From contig CACEWE010000008.1 of NCBI GenBank assembly GCA_902563055.1, forward strand, positions 1-55,535: a stretch of 55,535 bases of DNA, in the 5' to 3' direction. Position numbers and translations under genes: made by a program. Positions 52,843 to 55,535 of the stretch are shown here, one piece after another; position 1 is the stretch's first letter, and the number at the start of each line of letters is the position of its first letter. This stretch comes from an uncultured Gammaproteobacteria bacterium (lineage in GTDB: Bacteria > Pseudomonadota > Gammaproteobacteria > Francisellales > CACEW01). The notes under the pieces were generated by a model that saw nothing but the letters and a program-made list of their open reading frames with translations, was not told where the DNA came from and did no database searches.

Positions 52843-55326
52843 TCAAGGCTGTTTACTACCTCCATCACCGGGGGCTCGAACTGAACCCGCGTTACCCTTA
52901 GATATTCCTGTCCGTGCACGTGAACTCAAAGGCAATAATTCAACACCACCTCCCTCGGCAGTCTTCATCGCTTGTACCTTGAGATACTCTCGTCCCTTCT
53001 CCTTCAATTCACTAAGGGCTATATCCCTGAGACAACATCGTACATGTTTATCCTTATAAAAAAATCCGTCCGGTGTTTGACCTTTTAATACCATTCCGAT
53101 TTCTTCCACCTTCATGATTTGTTCATCAACACATTCAGATAAATCAGCAGCTATTTTCTTCGCAAGCTCTCCAAAAGTCATACCACCGTCGGTCCCCTCC
53201 TCCTTTTCTACCTGCCTTTTAAGTTCCTCACTTCGCGTCTCACATCTCACCTTTGTCCAAAACTGGTAAGTCCTTGACCCAAGATCCATTACGCTTGTAA
53301 GACTCCCCTCACGTCTCCGCAATCTCATCTTTAACGCATACAAATGCGCACAAAGCTTTGCCGTACTACGTTCTGATTCCTTAGCAGGTTCAGGGGCTCC
53401 ACCTACCCATTTCCATGGTAACGCGGTAACCTTTTTTTGCAAAGTCTCCACTTCTCTCAGAATACTTAATAATCGAATAGCTTTCTTATCTTTCCATCGA
53501 TATTCTACACTTGACCCCCGTCTCTGCTCCTCAAACACTAACGTCTCACTAAGCTTTTGCAAGACCTTCACACAGCCGACTAACGCGATCTGGTCTTTAG
53601 TGCCCTCGTCTCCTAGGTGTGATCGAACCCGCTCTGTTGCCGTTTTTATATCCTCATCCCTCGCGGAAATCGCCTCTATCCTTTCCACTATGCTTTCGAG
53701 CTCACCCCATACTTTAGCCCTCACGCCTTCATTCACCTCCTCTTCCCCTGCCACTGACCTCGCATCTACCTCACAGATCTTCGCCAACAACTTTCCCGCC
53801 GTACTATCCCATTCAACTCCTGGTAATCCGTAACCCTCGTAGTCTGTTACAAGACATTCATTCAAATCATCCCGATCCACACCTCTTAATCTATAATACG
53901 CAAATCTGCACTTGCGTTCTTCCTCTTCAAACCTTTGACTTATCCTTTCCGCCACCTTGCTCTCGCCCTGATCATCGTATTCCTCGAACAATACCTTTAC
54001 CTCCTCTCTCATTTCTCGCCATGCCAATGGATCATCGACTCGATAAGGCCTACGACCAGTGTCTTTCTTCCTGAGCCATGACGTACAAAGTTTTTTGTAC
54101 GCGCTCGTAAGCCCTACATTTCCCAATTTCTCTACCTCCATCACATCATTCACTAATGACTCTAATTGTTCCTTTCCACAACGACGATTCCTTGCCTTGC
54201 TCAATTGAGCTCTTCTCTCCGCTGCGTATGCATTCTCGTTTATCCATATTTCCAACTTTTCACTTCCTGCTAAATCCGCAATCCCAGCTGGTGCTGGAAG
54301 TGTTAATTTTCCGGACCAGTTATACAACCTGCGTATGGACGTCCAATCCTTGTCTTCTTTTAGCTTATCATAGAGGTCCATCACTCCAGCATCAAAATCT
54401 TCCCTCCGTTCCTCAAACGCTGCGTCATTAATCTCTCTCCCACAAAATTCTAGCATCGCCTTTTCCTCTTCAGGGTACTTCCTCATCATATCTTTTAGCA
54501 ATTTTGCGTCCGCTGAGGCTGGTTCGAGGCCACTTGCATTCTCAAGCAGCTTGGTTAATAGTAATCCAGCACCAATACCTTTGCCTAATTTATCTATTTT
54601 CTCACCATACTTCTCTTCAAAACCTTGAACCCTCTGGTTCCACTGCTTATAACCATCCTCTCCCTCCATTCCAAACTTATGGTGTTCCAAGCCTCTCCAT
54701 ATCCCATGCCCCACTTCCTTCCTGTTCCAGTCTCGTCTTATCTTTCCTACCAGATCCATATTTCTTAATACTGAATAAAAGGTATCATCTCCCAATTCCA
54801 GAAAACCCCTTTTTATTTTACCTACTAGATCAGCTTGCTCGTATTCGTCTAGATCTGGTACAACTTTCAGAAGCTCCGTTTCACGTTTCATTCTGCCCGC
54901 AGCCTCATGCGTCCCTTCCACCTCTTTAAGCAAAGCGGGTACCACCCTCACGACCTCCCAGAATTCCTCCTCGCTCCCTTCCGATCTTACTCCAACTGCT
55001 CCATCCGCCCCCGGCTTATAGGCCTTAATAATGCTTCTTCGCATTTCCTGTAATGGATAATTAATACTTCCCTTCAATGTCCAATCCCAACCATACTTCG
55101 TACAAACCTCCTGATGGCGAGTCGTTAGCACTTCTACTATGACAGCCTTAGCTCCTTCATCATCACCCTCACATCCAGCCACCAGCACCGCCTGCGCCAT
55201 GAGCCTTCTCAAGTCCTCGACCCCAGACCCACCGGACTTGATGCGGTCCATCACTATTCTCTGGACTAGCTCCCATCCGTATTCGCCTCCCATTATCCCT
55301 CTGATTTGCTCCTTTTTACTCTTCAT
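52843..55326 (-). CDS. Large charged protein of unknown function, probable horizontal acquisition
   Basis: An 827-residue protein that I do not recognise. It is highly charged (many Glu, Arg and Lys), mostly helical, and has no signal peptide or membrane segment. DLVGKIKRGF and DLVGKIRRDW, about 30 residues apart (about 165-205), suggest a short internal repeat. Long charged helices (for example near 470 and 690) could be coiled coils. The tail (GISKGNAGSVRAPGDGGSKQP) looks disordered. The coding sequence uses more G and C than many neighbouring accessory genes (28 of 60 bases in 53641-53700), and its protein composition differs from them too. A very strong Shine-Dalgarno (AAGGAGG, then AAGGAG) precedes the ATG. 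A host-directed effector or a mobile-element gene are both possible. Confidence 0.6.
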   Translation of the reverse strand: MKSKKEQIRGIMGGEYGWELVQRIVMDRIKSGGSGVEDLRRLMAQAVLVAGCEGDDEGAKAVIVEVLTTRHQEVCTKYGWDWTLKGSINYPLQEMRRSIIKAYKPGADGAVGVRSEGSEEEFWEVVRVVPALLKEVEGTHEAAGRMKRETELLKVVPDLDEYEQADLVGKIKRGFLELGDDTFYSVLRNMDLVGKIRRDWNRKEVGHGIWRGLEHHKFGMEGEDGYKQWNQRVQGFEEKYGEKIDKLGKGIGAGLLLTKLLENASGLEPASADAKLLKDMMRKYPEEEKAMLEFCGREINDAAFEERREDFDAGVMDLYDKLKEDKDWTSIRRLYNWSGKLTLPAPAGIADLAGSEKLEIWINENAYAAERRAQLSKARNRRCGKEQLESLVNDVMEVEKLGNVGLTSAYKKLCTSWLRKKDTGRRPYRVDDPLAWREMREEVKVLFEEYDDQGESKVAERISQRFEEEERKCRFAYYRLRGVDRDDLNECLVTDYEGYGLPGVEWDSTAGKLLAKICEVDARSVAGEEEVNEGVRAKVWGELESIVERIEAISARDEDIKTATERVRSHLGDEGTKDQIALVGCVKVLQKLSETLVFEEQRRGSSVEYRWKDKKAIRLLSILREVETLQKKVTALPWKWVGGAPEPAKESERSTAKLCAHLYALKMRLRRREGSLTSVMDLGSRTYQFWTKVRCETRSEELKRQVEKEEGTDGGMTFGELAKKIAADLSECVDEQIMKVEEIGMVLKGQTPDGFFYKDKHVRCCLRDIALSELKEKGREYLKVQAMKTAEGGGVELLPLSSRARTGISKGNAGSVRAPGDGGSKQP

Positions 55327-55535
55327 CTCCTTTCCTCCTTATCTACCACAATACGTACACCACCTCCGGCGTCCACGTTACGATCTCAGTGACATCCTAC
55401 CACGCGCCATAATAGCGCCAATTATTAACACTTCCTTCCTTATTTTTATGACTTTGACGCTATTTTCATAACGCTCGCTCATAAAGCCCAAAGCCAATTT
55501 CTTTCAAAACTACAATCACTCATCTTTTGAGTATT
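55327..55535. other. Right-edge non-coding stretch
   Basis: These 209 bases lie upstream of the 827-residue gene and presumably hold its promoter. No clear promoter pair, repeat or other gene was seen. Confidence 0.5.

Overview
The window looks like a chromosomal segment of a low-GC gammaproteobacterium, most likely a host-associated member of the Legionellales/Coxiellaceae side of the class. This rests on the gammaproteobacterial blocks ribF-ileS-lspA-fkpB and murC-murB-ddl-ftsQ, on lpxH, cysS and ubiB, and on several eukaryote-like repeat proteins (F-box, leucine-rich and ankyrin repeats) of the kind used as effectors in that group. The genus is not determined. No rRNA, tRNA, CRISPR array or complete insertion sequence was seen.

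1-5000: an unusual fusion of a UPF1-type superfamily 1 helicase with a type IA topoisomerase enters from the left edge. Its topoisomerase half changes frame just before the active-site tyrosine. It is then split by an HNH-nuclease (toxin-like) domain and a SUKH (SMI1/KNR4) immunity gene, and the topoisomerase resumes at its conserved AH-x-xI-x-P segment.

5000-10300: a repeat-protein region with an ankyrin-like protein, then a 986-residue F-box/LRR/ankyrin protein with a 507-bp internal duplication. Decayed LRR copies lie on both sides.

10300-25500: lpxH and cysS, which lie close together in E. coli, are separated here by a seven-gene operon. The operon resembles indigoidine/minimycin clusters: a glutamine-type NRPS with an inserted oxidase domain, a Nudix-HAD fusion, a tautomerase, a pseudouridine-5'-phosphate glycosidase, a HAD phosphatase, a DUF4243 oxidase and a MATE exporter. 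A sigma70-like promoter with a C5/G5 palindrome as its spacer lies far upstream of it. Two tandem Bcr/CflA-type transporters follow, duplicated together with what looks like the cysS promoter region.

25600-31900: small proteins, two XRE/S24-like repressors, a 984-residue protein with C-terminal membrane segments, and an exported protein.

31900-38000: fkpB, lspA, ileS and ribF on the minus strand in a tightly overlapping operon, then an MFS transporter.

38000-40000: a tetrahydrobiopterin-type operon (GTP cyclohydrolase I, SDR, 6-pyruvoyl-tetrahydropterin synthase). The first and third genes each carry one in-frame amber codon with clear homology on both sides.

40000-49200: an alpha/beta hydrolase coupled to ubiB, an arginase-ornithine cyclodeaminase pair (Arg to Pro), the murC-murB-ddl-ftsQ cell-wall/division block without ftsA or ftsZ after it, and a double universal stress protein.

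49200-55535: a secreted Ala/Thr-rich repeat protein, the catalase-peroxidase katG, and an unrecognised 827-residue charged protein whose base composition suggests transfer.
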